NCBI GenBank assembly: GCA_037974965.1 | Contig: JBBPFI010000011.1 | Location: 1,116,001 to 1,180,000, forward strand | From: Dacryopinax spathularia | Taxonomy: Eukaryota > Basidiomycota > Dacrymycetes > Dacrymycetales > Dacrymycetaceae | DNA length: 64,000 nt | Reading direction: 5' to 3' | In this document: positions 1 to 11,155 of the stretch, in pieces | Layout of the letters: the number at the start of each line of letters is the position of its first letter | Position numbering within the stretch: position 1 is the stretch's first letter | Notes under the pieces: model-generated | Database searches by the model: none | What the model was told of the DNA's origin: nothing | Seen by the model: the letters and a program-made list of their open reading frames with translations, nothing else | Translations under genes and position numbers: made by a program

Positions 1-313
1 GCTTGGGGCTCTGAAGATGACTACAAGCCAGGGGGAGGTCCTCTACAGCGTCGTTTCCCTCTTGCTCTTGCTCTTCGTCTTCGTCTTCCTCTTCGTCTTC
101 CTCGTCTTCAGGCACCACGAACGTCCCCTTCAGGTACAATTTATGGCGCCAGAAGCGATCGTCGTCTTGGGAGATGTTGTCTGGAATGCCTTCCCTCTTA
201 GCAGACCTTATCCGCTCATACCACTCTTCCACATCTCCAACAATCGGTTCTTCCGCTTGCTGCTCAAGGATGTCGTCTTCGGATTGGGAAGCCGGCTTGT
301 TGTAAGGAGCCAT
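1..313 (-). CDS. Acidic protein, 5' part only (runs off left edge)
   Basis: An open frame on the minus strand starts at an ATG (complement of 311-313, MAPYNKPASQSEDD) and stays open for 104 codons to the window edge. The first half is mixed; residues about 75-90 are a run of Asp and Glu (EDEEDEEEDEDEEQEQEG). It has no match I recognise. The start is supported by the lack of an upstream in-frame continuation and by the divergent gene at 1132, which leaves a shared 0.8 kb promoter region. The long acidic stretch suggests a nuclear or histone-binding role, but that is only inference. The gene may have further exons outside the window. Confidence 0.5.
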   Translation of the reverse strand, partial: MAPYNKPASQSEDDILEQQAEEPIVGDVEEWYERIRSAKREGIPDNISQDDDRFWRHKLYLKGTFVVPEDEEDEEEDEDEEQEQEGNDAVEDLPLACSHLQSPK

Positions 314-1131
314 TTGGAAGCACAGTTGCTTTAAGAAGGGGGAGAAGCAGCAAGGGCGAGAGCTTGACAATGCGTAGCAGAGGGAAAGACGGACAAGCCC
401 CCTTGGTTGCTCCGGCGGGTATGGCTTTAAGTAGGAGGCAGAGCAGCCGAAACTATCTCCTGATGACTTGAGCTGGGGATTCGCTTTGTGGCGACAACGC
501 GATGACTTGAGCGAGAATGGACAATGACTCAGACAACAGGAGAAGAAGCGCGCTGTGAGTCTTCTCTAGCGTGTCTAGAACACGTGATTGTCGGTGTTGT
601 TGAGAGCAGAAGTCTCGAGTAAGTAATGATATGAGTCAATTCTTTCCCAATCTGGGTGGTTCTTGGATCAGGGGTAAAGATGGTGATCGAGAGGAAGCAT
701 CGGGAGCCGAGGAAGGGGGCGAATTGCTTCCGGACCGACCGCCCGGTCGGTCCGGAAGCAATTCGGTCCCTCGTGTTCGCCAAAATAGGGGATGAGGATA
801 GGGGATGAGGAAAGGTGAGGAAAGCTCGTGCTGAAGCCTGGCAGCCAATCTCCATGCGACAGCCGTCTTCTTTTAGGTTGAAACTACGGAAAAGGAATTT
901 CAAGCGATTTCTATTACGTCTCTATGCAGTCAACTGCCTCATGGCAGGCACCCAGATCGAAGAAACCAGTGCATTCCAACTTAGGAGAGCTGCTGCGCCC
1001 TCCACCACGGGCTGCCTTCTTTCTCAAATACCACACATTCCACTTCTAGCGGCTGTCTCCCTGTGGGCAAGGCTCCAATCATCTCCCATTTCCTACTCTT
1101 TCATTTACAGCCATTGCCACTCACTACCGGT
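314..1131. other. Intergenic region between divergent genes
   Basis: This 0.8 kb lies between the minus-strand start at 313 and the plus-strand start at 1132, so it should hold both promoters. The one striking element is the perfect palindrome at 720-765, listed separately. Short open frames here are not convincing. Confidence 0.6.
720..765. repeat. Perfect 22-bp-arm palindrome
   Basis: The arms 720-741 and 744-765 are exact reverse complements, separated only by CC. The inner part reads CCGGACCGACCG then its mirror. It would form a 22-bp hairpin or cruciform. It sits midway between divergent genes. A partly matching palindrome with the same TTGCTTCCGGA lead-in is found at 22,922-22,950. Confidence 0.9.
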
Positions 1132-2832
1132 ATGAGCTCCATTGAGAACGTCAACGACTTGGCTACTGCGAGCTTCGCTCAGGTTCAAACCCTCCAAGCT
1201 CGTTCTTCGCTCTTGACTCACCCCCAGGCCTTCCAGCTACTCGATTTCCTCCAGGGCTATGCCGAATTAGATCCTGAAGGGTTGGGGCGCGTATTTTATC
1301 GACACCTGCAACAGCCTTTATCCCATCTTTCAAGGTAAACCTGGCCAATCCGCTGCTCCGTGTTTTCTTACAGCAGATTCAGGGAGGTGGAAACCCTCAT
1401 AACCGGGCTTCCCTACGCGGTAGAAGACCTGAGGTCGGGCCAACATCATGACGAAGACATCGCCCCGGACTGGACGGCTGATCGCGACTGGAAGGAGAAG
1501 AAACAGGTCATTACAACACAGCTGACAGTGCAGGGAACGGGGGTTCACATTCTAATAACCAATTTTTACGCGGCGCTAGGTAAGCCTCATTCTGTGAGCT
1601 CGGGATATGAATTTGAACCAGAATCCAGGTGCAATGCTTACAGAGATTTTTCAGCCAGCCAACCTTGAGGAACTATATTGGCATCTCCTCATGGTCGGCA
1701 ATCTCTTCGTCCGCTGCTCCCCCCGCCCACATGTAACCGACTTTCCGCGCATGCTGAGCTCTGTGGCCATCGTAGAGCTCGGAACGTCCCGAGTGCACCT
1801 CCTCCAGCCGCCCGCGCCTGCCGAGCTGGAGGATCCTTTTGAAGCCAGTCAAGGTTAGCGTTTGATTTGCTGTGAAGCTCGGCTAATCAACTTTGCCTCT
1901 TTGGCCGTTTCATGCCCCTAGATGAAGCAAGCCTCCGCATGATGGGCACAGGAACCGCTTTGCCCCCCTCCGATGTGGGAGCCTCGCAGTCTCCATGGGC
2001 TCGTAAGAAATACATGATCCGGCACATCACCCGTGAATTCGTTGCTGAGGCCGCGAAGCACTCCGGCATGGAAAGAGTCGATTGGGAGCAGCTCGAGCAC
2101 TTAAGGGACAGGATTCTAGACGCCCTTCGCCATGGTTATTGGCCCACGGCGATGGGCATGCCGTGTCCCTATCTGGATCAACTCAGAGACAGAAGCAGCT
2201 TTGAGGTCTTGAAACACATTCTCATAGGCAACTGTGCCGAAACGGTGGCATGGCAAATGTACGTGCTCGGTCGTCCAGTCTTTCCACGCGGGATTGACCT
2301 TCATCTATGTAGACTCATTCAATTACTGAGCCACCGGCCCTCCTGGCTGAAGAGAGGCTCGGCGGTTTACCTATTGACGTGCCTCCCGAGCCAATGCAAG
2401 AGCATCATCTCCGCTGCCCTGGAGGAACTTGACGAAGCTTCCCACACCTGGAGTCAAGCTCAAAAGGAAGCCGCCATCGAGGAATTCAAGCAGGCAGCAA
2501 CGGAGCAATTGTGCCTCCTTTGCTGGCTTGTTCTTTCTGTCATTCGCCAATGGCTTGATCCGAGCGGCGAATTTCAGTACTACCAGCTAGTCGCGGGGCG
2601 TGTTCGGGCTGTACCTGCGGTCAATCTCTCCCAGTTGACAACAGAGCTTAATGTGGCGGAGGACGCGGGTTGGCCAGTGAGCCACTCGCAACGCGTTTGG
2701 CAATCGGAGAGCGAGGGAAGCTCTGGCGAGGCAAACGAAGGCGTGGATGAGGATCTCCCGATCGAAGGTTCTTCTTACGCAGACGATTGGAATGAGGAAG
2801 ACGAGGAGGAAGACATGGACGTCAGCGAGTAA
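1132..2832 (+). CDS. Uncharacterised protein with acidic C-terminus, 4 exons
   Basis: Exons 1132-1334, 1374-1579, 1644-1853 and 1922-2832 join in frame through GT-AG introns of 39-68 nt and give 509 residues. I do not recognise the family. The first exon is mostly helical in composition. The long last exon is rich in Leu, Trp and Cys and looks like a globular alpha-helical domain. The last 60 residues are strongly acidic, ending DEEEDMDVSE. The start MSSIENVNDL is the first ATG after the upstream stop region and follows a TTTCATTTACAG-like stretch, so an extra 5' exon cannot be excluded. No signal peptide or clear membrane segment is visible. Confidence 0.65.
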
Positions 2833-3258
2833 ATAGCAGCATTCAATCTGCAATGTACAGGTTTCAATATCCGGCGACCGATCATTTCCATGTAGACGAG
2901 CTGGGATAACTCCCATAATGAACTCGCCGTCTAACAGGAAAAATCACAAGATTTTTGAATGTGTCGCACTTGGGGTTCCAGACACCTGCAATCAGAGGGT
3001 TGTTAGACTTAGAGAGCTCTTGTGCACTCTCTTCAGAGGCTGCATGCATGGACCGAAGGGAACGCGCCCGGCATCCGGCACTTCAAAATACTGTTGTAAA
3101 AGAGTGTCATTAACGAGTGTGTAACGAGGAATAATTCCTCAATGTAGCTAGCCCAGATCAGCCCAGATCAGTCCTTGCCCGTCGTCAGCTTCAAACCCTT
3201 CATCGCCAACTCCTCCAGGATTCCGACAAAGACGTGATAGAGGCTAATGTTCTCCCTT
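2833..3258. other. Intergenic, convergent gene ends
   Basis: This stretch separates the end of the plus-strand gene at 2832 from the end of the minus-strand gene at 3259. It contains a direct 11-base repeat (agcccagatca, about 3151-3171). A 66-codon minus frame at 3168-3368 overlaps the end of the membrane protein and could be an alternative last exon, but no intron of normal length connects it. Confidence 0.5.
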
Positions 3259-4351
3259 TTACAGATTATCAGGGCCGCTGTAGTTAGGTATTTGAGCATA
3301 TATGCGTGGCAAATGAAGGAGGCACCCACTGAAAAAGAGCGTCCAGAAGAGCGGATTACGAAGCACAACCTTAGTCCATGTAAACTTGCCGAAGGAGATG
3401 ACCAGAGTAAGCAGCAGTCCGATCAAACTTGCCAGCACCCAGAGGAGCTGCTTTCCAAGCCCATACGACTTGACATCCGCCGGGATCTTGAACTGAGCGG
3501 CCAGCCAACCGAAAGCCTTCACCACAGCCAGCGCGCCTTCCTCAGCTGCCTCGTAACCGGAGGAAGCAATGAGGGGAAGGGCCAAGGGCTTCGCTTCCTG
3601 AACAGGACTGCTCTGAGCATGACGTTCCACTTCGTGGCGCTGGCGTAGGCGAGACTCCGCGCGAGTCGGAGTGCGAGACACTGCGGTCGACCCGTGGTGA
3701 GAGGGTGGCAAGTTGTTCGTGAGGGACGCCGCGGTGGGAGGGGGAAGGCGAACGACAGGTTCGTCGTTATATTCGCTCGTGAGGGTGGGTGATCGGGGCA
3801 CGAAGCCAGCCTATCATAGAGTGAGCAAGTCAAGCGTTCAAGGAGATGACCTGGTCATCTCCCCAAGGTTAGCGACGCACCTCTCTCGCCTCTTCCATAA
3901 GCACCAGTTTCGACAACTCCTCCGCTCCCTCCTTATCGCCATTGCTCAACTTTTCTCGCATCTTCTCCAGCAGACTCAGGATAACAGGACTGCGAAGGTT
4001 CGCGCTGGCCTGCGAGTAAACCGACGCCGACTCCATGGATGCAGTCTCCGAGGCTGCCATTGTTGTTGTACCGGCGGGCTTGCCGAGGTTGGCAAGCTTG
4101 AACTGTTCCTTCCCGTCGGCAGACGGGCCCTGCTTCCCCTTGCCTCGTCCCCACCACCAACCACCCGGTCTCCCATCTTCATCATCTTCCCCCTCCCCCT
4201 CCACTCCTTCCCCAAGCACGGCTTCCTTCATCTGGTCACCGATGAGAGTCTCGGGGATCACCCCGAGACTCGGCATCGACATATCTTGCTGCGGTTGTTC
4301 CCTCGTATATTGGCGTAGTGTGCGACAGAGAAAGACAGGAGGAGCCGTCAT
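3259..4351 (-). CDS. Uncharacterised membrane protein, 2 exons
   Basis: Exon 1 (4351-3881) and exon 2 (3810-3259) join at phase 0 across a 70-nt GT-AG intron and give 340 residues. The first half is hydrophilic, with an acidic patch, a Trp-Gly patch and a charged helix (LLEKMREKLSNGDKEGAEEL, about residues 125-145). The second half is Pro/Ser-rich linker, then near the C-terminus a strong hydrophobic segment (LLWVLASLIGLLLTLVISF) and a second one (LFWTLFFSGCLLHL), so it is probably anchored by two C-terminal membrane spans. The start is the ATG at 4351; a TTG three codons upstream is in the same frame. I cannot assign a function. The pattern resembles small ER or peroxisomal membrane proteins, but this is inference. 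Confidence 0.6.
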
Positions 4352-4883
4352 GCACGGCAAGGGACTGAAGACTAGTGAAATTTAGATTCCGTGACACCGT
4401 CTTTTTACGATGAGTCGGCGTCTTCTGAGCTAGGTGAGTGCAGCCACGAGGTGCACTGCCCTTTTCGAAAGCGACCAAGCCATGTCAAGTGAAGTTCCGA
4501 CCGCAAGCTTGCTCCTTGCACATCGGCAGGGGGGTTTCCCGCCTGCTAGAAAGGTTGAAGGGGTCTTGAAGGCACCAATCGTAATTGAAGGCCGGCAACG
4601 ACTGAACTAGAGCAATGGTCGGCGCGCGCCAACTTCGCGTGCAGGGCGGGGTCACGTGCAGTGGCTGGCGGCCTGACTTCTTTTGCATCGCATGAGGTCT
4701 GGCAAACGGAGCCAGATGTCAAGACCCCCTCTCTTGAGCCAACCACAACCTTAACCACAGTCTGCGCCTTCAGCTCCTAAGTATTTACACCTCTCAGTAT
4801 TTCAAACCCGCCAACTCAGTGAGTGGAAGTGATTGGCTTCAAACTAGGCCAAGCTGACTATCCATATAGTGGGAGAGCTCATT
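4352..4883. other. Intergenic between divergent genes
   Basis: About 0.5 kb between the minus-strand start at 4351 and the plus-strand start at 4884. I see short GC-rich stretches but no recognisable element. Confidence 0.5.
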
Positions 4884-6073
4884 ATGCACTCCACCCCGAA
4901 GCCTCGCTTGTCTGGGACGCAGAAGAACCCTGAGCAGGGGCAACAAAGTCACCCTGCCGTGCTCGAAGTGGGACCCACAGGTGCATGCATCCGCAAAGCT
5001 TGTACCTACTTTTCTGACTTGCTTCAGTGCCACTTCCAAACGATGGAAATGCCGACAGAGTCCATCGTGATTCAGAGGCAGCGAATGGTTGTTCTCACAA
5101 CCCAAGCAATCTTACAGGCACCCTGCTTCTCGGCCATGCAAGCAATCCCATTGTGACTGCCGCCTCTACCGACCATTCTGGGCGCCCTGCCGAGCTCAAC
5201 AATAGAGACGAGGAGATGCTGGAGCTGGATCGCAACACCTTCCATGCCCTGCTTCCCCCTGCCGCCGTGGCGCCGAAACCCGACACTGCCTGCATCGCAG
5301 ACTCCGGGAACAATGGCAAAGACCAGCACGTCGATCCTAGCTCGTCCACTGTTATCGCGGTGCGGAATGCACAGATCACCGTAACTGTGCTCGCTCGCGG
5401 TCCTGCATCACCCATTCTCCTTCATGAGGAGGCGATCCAGAAGCAACATGACGCCATTCCAACATCGGCCAATCGCATGGCCAATGGCGTAGTAGCCGAC
5501 GCTACAGCATCCTCGGATCGTCTTCTTTCGGAAGCATATACGGGCCCTTCAACGGAGTTATCATCCGCTTCCATCGCGGATGTCAACTGTTTCATCTCAC
5601 TGGGCAAGTCGCGGTGGGACGCCAGCTTATCCTTGGTCGATTACTTCCGTCAATCTCCGGATGCGCTAGAACATCTGGAAATGACCGTCGAGAACACTCG
5701 GGCTGAGGACCGCGCCAACGGCATTCTTGAAGACAATGCGGAGCTGCGTAGCGCTCAAGGCTTGATTGATTACATTCGTGGACCTCCTGCGTTGCTTGAT
5801 GACTCCGCTCCACTGCATACCTCCGACCATTGGAGCTGCCAAGGCACTGGAGGACCGCCGCCCTACATCCCTCCTCGTCCGCCCCAAGAGGACCTGTCGT
5901 CATCTATCATTCTAAACACGACAGCTACCGGTACGGCTGGCACCTCACTGCCTGCACACTGCGCGAAACCCAATCCGATCCAAACCTTCATCAGCTGGGT
6001 AAAGCGGGCTTGGCAGGCTGGTTTTGATGGCAGGCTGGCTGGGAGGTCGCTTCTGGAGACGATCAGCTTCTAG
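4884..6073 (+). CDS. Uncharacterised low-complexity protein, 2 exons
   Basis: Exon 1 (4884-4980) and exon 2 (5028-6073) join in frame over a 47-nt GT-AG intron and give 380 residues. The protein is rich in Ala, Ser, Pro, Asn and Asp and has no obvious globular core in the first 170 residues. The middle contains two similar short segments, SLVDYFRQSPDALEHLEM and GLIDYIRGPPALLDD, which may be a degenerate internal repeat. A Pro-rich patch (PPPYIPPRPPQ) follows and could be an SH3 or WW ligand. I do not recognise a family. The long open second exon and clean splice phase argue that it is a real gene. Confidence 0.5.
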
Positions 6074-7115
6074 GAGCCTCCGCGTCGTTGGGCTCTTCTC
6101 CATGCCCAGAACTGCCTTCATCATGATTCCCGTCGACGAAACAACCTAGCTATCATGAAACATTCCGCTCCGATTTGTTGTATGTCAAATCTGCCCTTGA
6201 AGGCCTTCGTCGACTACTTTCCTGCTCCTTTTATTCCTTTGGTTTGCGTCGACCGTCAACCAGCGCCACTGTCCGTAGCTAGTCCGTAGCTAGCCATTCC
6301 CTCAAGTCACTCGTTCCGCACAGAGTGGGTGCGTCGGTTATCCGAGGAGATTCCCAACTGCAGGGCTCACTCCGGTGCCCTCCAAAAACAAAGCGCTCTT
6401 CACAAAAGACAGGCCAGGCTAAAGTCATGAGAAAGCGCAGGAAAGCTAGTAAAACCTTAAAAAAGGTCGGCCAGGGCCCTCCGATGGGAAAGCTCACAAA
6501 AGCTACAGAAATCATCGCAAAAGTCAGATTAAGGCCAAGCCATGAAAAGCACACGAAAGGTAGTAAAAATTCAGAAAAGGTCGGTCAGGACCCTTACATG
6601 GGAGAAGCTCACAAAAGCTACAGAAACCATAATAAAAGGCAGGCCAGAGTAAAGCATACGAAAGGTAGTAAAATCTCACAAGATCTCGGCCAGGGTCCTG
6701 AGTTGGGAAAGTTGTCAAAAGGTATGGATTTCATCACAAAAGGCAGGCAGGTCAGGGTAAAGCACACGAAAGGTAGTAAAATCTCAGAAAACCTGGGCCA
6801 GGGTCCTGAGTTGGGAAAGTTGCCAAAAGGTACGGATTTCATCACAAAAGGAAGGCAGGTCAGGGTAAAGCACACAAAAGGTAGTAAAGTGTTAGAAAAC
6901 CTCGCTCAGGGAACAAGGACAAAAAGGGCGCCATAGGCTCCTACAATAGTCCACAACATTTGCTGTGGTTCAGAAAGGCTTCAGATGCAGAGCACCGACA
7001 GAAATGCTCCACTTGGCAGTTGGCCGCGGTGTTAAGGCCCGAGACTTGATTGCGCTAGTTACCCGTACGCATGTAGCTTCTTGTCCCGTACAGCCACCAC
7101 TGTCCATAACCAGTC
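6074..7115. other. Intergenic with minisatellite
   Basis: A 1 kb stretch without a convincing gene. It carries the tandem repeat at about 6404-6920. A 203-codon plus frame at 6325-6936 is a by-product of the repeat length being a multiple of three and is very Lys-rich; I do not regard it as a gene. Confidence 0.5.
6404..6920. repeat. Tandem repeat, ~108-117 bp unit, about 4.6 copies
   Basis: Successive copies begin near 6404, 6518, 6635, 6739 and 6847. Each has the order AAAAGGCAGGCCAG, AAAGCACACGAAAGGTAGT, a GGCCAGGGTCCTGAG-like block and an ATTTCATCAC-like end. The third and fourth copies are most alike, and the outer copies are more diverged, as expected for a minisatellite growing from its centre. 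The purine-rich strand is the plus strand. Confidence 0.8.
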
Positions 7116-8484
7116 ATGCCTCTCCACGCTGTAGACCGCCCATCGCTTCCGCTCCAATCCATCTCAGGAGACTCCTCGCTTGGCCTTTCCTCTGTCTCCA
7201 CCCTCCTGGCATTGCTTCCCCCTCCTGTGGACCAGTATCTCCTCGGACGGCAGCTGCAACCCTACCTGGAAGACAGTACAGACCAGGAACCTCGCCCCCT
7301 CGAGCTTCGCATCAAACCACGTTACTTCTTCGACGATGGCATTGCAGTTTGTTTCCACTGGTGCTCACCCACCGTCGTGGATGAGACCCAACCTTCAGGT
7401 TTTGTCCTGCCCATGATCTGTGAGACCAAAGACGTCACGGCATCTGGCTCACTGGCTTATCCGTCCCAACAGACTGTTGCTACAAGAACCAGCCAGAAGA
7501 CTGCCATTACCAAGGTGCCGTATTCCATCATACCTTCAGGTGTCCTGAATTGTAATCAGGCCCAGAATCGATGAATCAGCGGACTGGGCGTCGTGACCAG
7601 CGTCTGCCACTGGTCATCCCTAAGCAAGCGCAGCGGTATCCTCCGGGTGAACGCCCTCATTGGGTCATTCCGGCCGACCTCATCCAGTCCTGCGTATTCA
7701 TCGGATCTGTTCTTCCTGTATTTCCTCTGCCGCAAACCAACACTCCTTACAGACCGCAGCTAGTTAAGGATGCCTTGGACGGTACAGATGAGTCTTCAAG
7801 TACTGGCGCCAGTGCAGAGGGCTCGGAGGTGGGTCACACTTGTCTGTATTCCCTTCTGATCCAGCGTCTCACTCTGTTCCAGCTTTGGGCCAATCAATTG
7901 GACAATCCCCATTGGGAATCAAAGTTTCGTGAACTGATCACCTACTTCCGGACACCCTCTGGCGTGCCATTCGCCGCCCACTTCTTGCGAGAGATACTGG
8001 AAGGAGCGTCTTTCCTTGGCGACGACGTTAATGATTTGCTCCTCTTGGAACTCAAGGGTTTGGCAAGTGGTTTCGCACTTTCCCCTGTCATTCTCGTCTT
8101 GACTCGAGCCAGGGTGATCGACCCGACAACATGAACCACTCGCCTCGACCGGATGAAGAGGGGTATCACGATCTGCTCGAAGATATGAGCACGTACCTTT
8201 TTACCAGCCATCCCGACTCTTACCTTGCGCAGCGCCAAGTCACCGGGAAACAGTACTTCGTTTATGAACTGCTGTCAATGAGAGAGCTCCAGAATGCCTA
8301 CGAGTCTCTGAAAATTAACTGGCAGTTCTGCCGCTCGATGGTTCACAAGCGTATCGAGATGACCTGCAGGTGGGTAGAGGCAATGGATATGGACGTTGAG
8401 CGATTGGCACCCGAGGATCGTCTTCTTGTGGAGCCGCTAATGGACCAGATCCTTCCCAACCACGCTGCACGTCGACGTATCTAA
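7116..8484 (+). CDS. Uncharacterised multi-exon protein
   Basis: Three successive open segments on the plus strand, 7116 to about 7540, about 7590-8130 and about 8090-8484, occupy different frames and follow one another with little gap, as exons do. The first begins MPLHAVDRPSLPL; the second has mixed globular sequence with a Ser/Thr-rich patch; the third is a helical domain ending ILPNHAARRRI. Exact junctions could not be fixed: the best donor and acceptor pairs do not give matching phases, so small errors or an unusual splice site are possible. No known domain is recognised. The absence of stops within each segment and protein-like composition support a gene, but the exact structure is weak. 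Confidence 0.4.
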
Positions 8485-8864
8485 CCAGCATCAACTCACA
8501 AGTGCGGCCACCTGCAGTCTTGACTGGGTCTGGAAGAGGTCGTACTTGCCGCGTATGATGAACAGCCAATGCCTCAATGGTGGTTCTAGTGGAGCACAGT
8601 CGATGGGTACAAGCGGAGCTCGAGATTGGGCGGCTGGCCGCGCCTTACAGCAACAGTAGCAATACAATGCTAATTCAGGGTTGGAGTAAGGATAGAATTA
8701 CCCAACGTTACAGGACTTCGCGCAGTGTATCGTAAATGGTTATCAACGGTGTGGTCCCTTCACTTAGTCGGTGGGCAATCTCGACTCTTTCCCTGTACGG
8801 TTCCTTTGTAAGCGACCAGCGGCTGTTCTTCAGGTTACACGGACCAGCGTGACCAATGGCTACC
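8485..8864. other. Intergenic, convergent gene ends
   Basis: About 380 bp between the ends of the plus-strand gene at 8484 and the minus-strand gene at 8865. I see nothing recognisable in it. Confidence 0.5.
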
Positions 8865-10609
8865 TCATGTGCGCAAATCAGGGTGGACCCAAGGACCATT
8901 CCTTTGCTCCAGCTCAGCACGTATGCCAGGAGTGATAGCCGGGGGGTGCGACTCCGTGTAAGTGAATGATCCCAGGTGACACAGGCAGTACTCAGGGTCG
9001 GTCATGAAATCGTACGGATAGTGACCGGGAGGGCATTCGGCCCTGCACTTGCGACGCAGGACAATCCGAGGATGGGCGCTGCTCTTGTGCTTGCCCTTCT
9101 CTGCTTCCTCTTTCCATATGATGAATGACTGATAGACCTTCCACATCTAAAGAGTCAACCGCTTCTCTGACGTTCATATGTTAACTTACTGTGGGAGACA
9201 TCCAGGCAGGGGGCCGCAATTCGAAAGCCGAGTTTCTGTCCATCTTCTGAGCGGAGGTGAGCTGTCCTGAAGCACACATCTGCTCCCACCAACTCTCCGC
9301 TTCTTCATAATCCGTGAAGTCACTGTAGGACCACTCCATCCCCACCCATCGCTCATCAACAATGGCCAGAGCGAATGCTTTGGCCGCGGACTCGTCGAAC
9401 CCTCGCTTTTGGGCTGCAACCTCCGCTCCTTTCCTCAACCAACCAGCGCGCTACGGGGACGTGAGTACATACGTGCGTCCTGTAAAAGTGCAAAACTGAC
9501 CATCGAGCGTCTCTCCGAGAGGCGGATATCCAGAGACTGCTTGTCCGTCATTGCCTTGGCCTGTTGATTATGCTGAGCCGCGAAGTCGCTCTTCAACTGT
9601 GCATAGATATGGTGAAGGAGGATTGATAGGTTTCCATAGGAAACCCAGTCCTGCTTGGCTTTGCTGACGAGGCTACAGTTCTGACAAACCGCGTCAGTGC
9701 CATGCTCTGTGGTAATCTGGTTTTCCCTCACTGCGTGATCCTCTTGTACCCGCTTGATCGTCTTCGAGATGACCTCCAGATTAGCTCCCTGATCCCACAC
9801 CCTAGAGTCCCAATCCACTACCAAAAACGGATCCACACCTTCCCTATGCTCAGCTGTGAACTTCGCCTTGCCTGGGATGGGACTTCCTGCTTTGCTAGCA
9901 TCATAGCCAATGAGATGGTAGAAGGTAGTCTTCAACTTCTTCTTTGGGAAGGTCAACAGGACTTGCCACCTCGCATATTACACTGCGAACTCACTCTAAG
10001 TAAGGTTCGCGCTGAGATGTCCTCTTCGTCCAGCTCGGACCTCTTCTTCTTTGCCAGAGGGAGCACACTTTCCTGTTTCGATGCTTTCGATGGTTGGGTA
10101 GAATCCACTCCTGTCTGCTCCGTCTTCTCGTAGCTGTCCCTCTTCCGCTTGCTTGAAGTGGTCATATCGAGACCGCTGCCTTCTAGCTCGACGAGGCGCT
10201 CCTGAAGCCGCTTGTTCTCCTTGGTTAGGGCTTCAATAGCGCTGTTGGTGGACGCGACGCTCTTTTGAAGATCATCAAACTTGGCATTCAGTTGGGCATA
10301 CCCTGCCTCCAACTCCTCGTGATGTGTCGCACTTGGCAGGACCTGGGAATTGGGGTCAATGTTCCTGCGCAACATCAGTACATGCTCCACATATGCATTT
10401 TAAAGGAATCGGCAAAAATGCCAGAGGGTTGTGCTGCTGCGCGAAGTCGTACATAAGGAAGTCGCCTACCAGTCGCGGGGGAGCTGTTTAATTCCTAAGA
10501 CGGCGCAAGCAAGGCCTTCGCGCTGGGCATCAGGAAGGCCGGACAAGATGTTTACAATCTCGTCAGGTGTGATCGCAGGCTTTTTGGATGCTTTACGTGG
10601 AACAGGCAT
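8865..10609 (-). CDS. Coiled-coil protein with Cys-rich tail, 5 exons
   Basis: Exons 10609-10470, 10364-9995, 9941-9501, 9450-9190 and 9146-8865 join in phase through GT-AG introns of 43-105 nt and give 497 residues. The N-terminus (MPVPRKASKKPAITPDEIV) is basic. Residues about 65-115 form a likely coiled coil with a leucine-zipper-like stretch (LTKENKRLQERLVELEG). A nuclear-localisation-like basic patch (SSKRKRD) follows. The last exon has Cys at the spacing C-x3-C-x14-C-x-C (RKCRAECPPG to EYCLCHLG), possibly metal binding. It may be a nuclear, DNA-associated protein, but no known DNA-binding domain is visible and the family is unknown to me. The start is the ATG at 10609; the frame is open further up only to non-ATG codons. 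Confidence 0.65.
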
Positions 10610-11155
10610 CTCAGATATGGGTGAGCCTGGTAGAGCCGGACCTAATGATTTAATAAGGGGGAAGAGCTTCAATCGGCGGGCAATGCTTGTGTCAAGTTGG
10701 TGGGAGGAAGGCGGAGAGGGCCCACAGGGCGCCAGGAATCAAAATCCTACAAGGCCCTGTGGGGGACCGCTCGGCGTTTAGCAGGACCAAGATGGCATTC
10801 TTTGCCTGGGTTGGACTCTGGGAGGCTCACCAGACCTGTACTACTCTCCTCCACAAATACAGCATTGTAGGAATAAGACAGGGGGTTGTCCCCAGCTTGT
10901 TGCTTGGCTGATACTAATCCTAGGTTGCTCGGTCGGTGCCCTTCCCGATGTTTTGGTTGAAATACGGCTTACATAAGTGGGAATTGAATAGGTGTGGGAG
11001 AGCGCCCATACGCACCCATAGCGAGCTTTAGGACAACCTGTTGCGAGGCATTGTGACTGCTCTGGATAATATTGTGGTTCAGACGGAGCTCCTCCTGCAG
11101 GCAATAAAAACTGATCACATAAGCAGGCGTAGCTACGGGACAATGCAAGCAACAA
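10610..11155. other. Intergenic with a small inverted repeat
   Basis: About 0.5 kb between the start at 10609 and the end of the F-box gene at 11156. A 10-bp inverted repeat, CCCACAGGGC at 10,721-10,730 and GCCCTGTGGG at 10,754-10,763, could form a hairpin. A 104-codon minus frame at 10,841-11,155 directly follows the F-box gene and could be an unrecognised last exon; I cannot support it. Confidence 0.45.

Noticed and set aside
6325-6936. 203-codon Lys-rich plus frame
   Set aside because: It coincides with the tandem repeat, lacks globular composition and has the expected by-product form of a repeat with unit length divisible by three.
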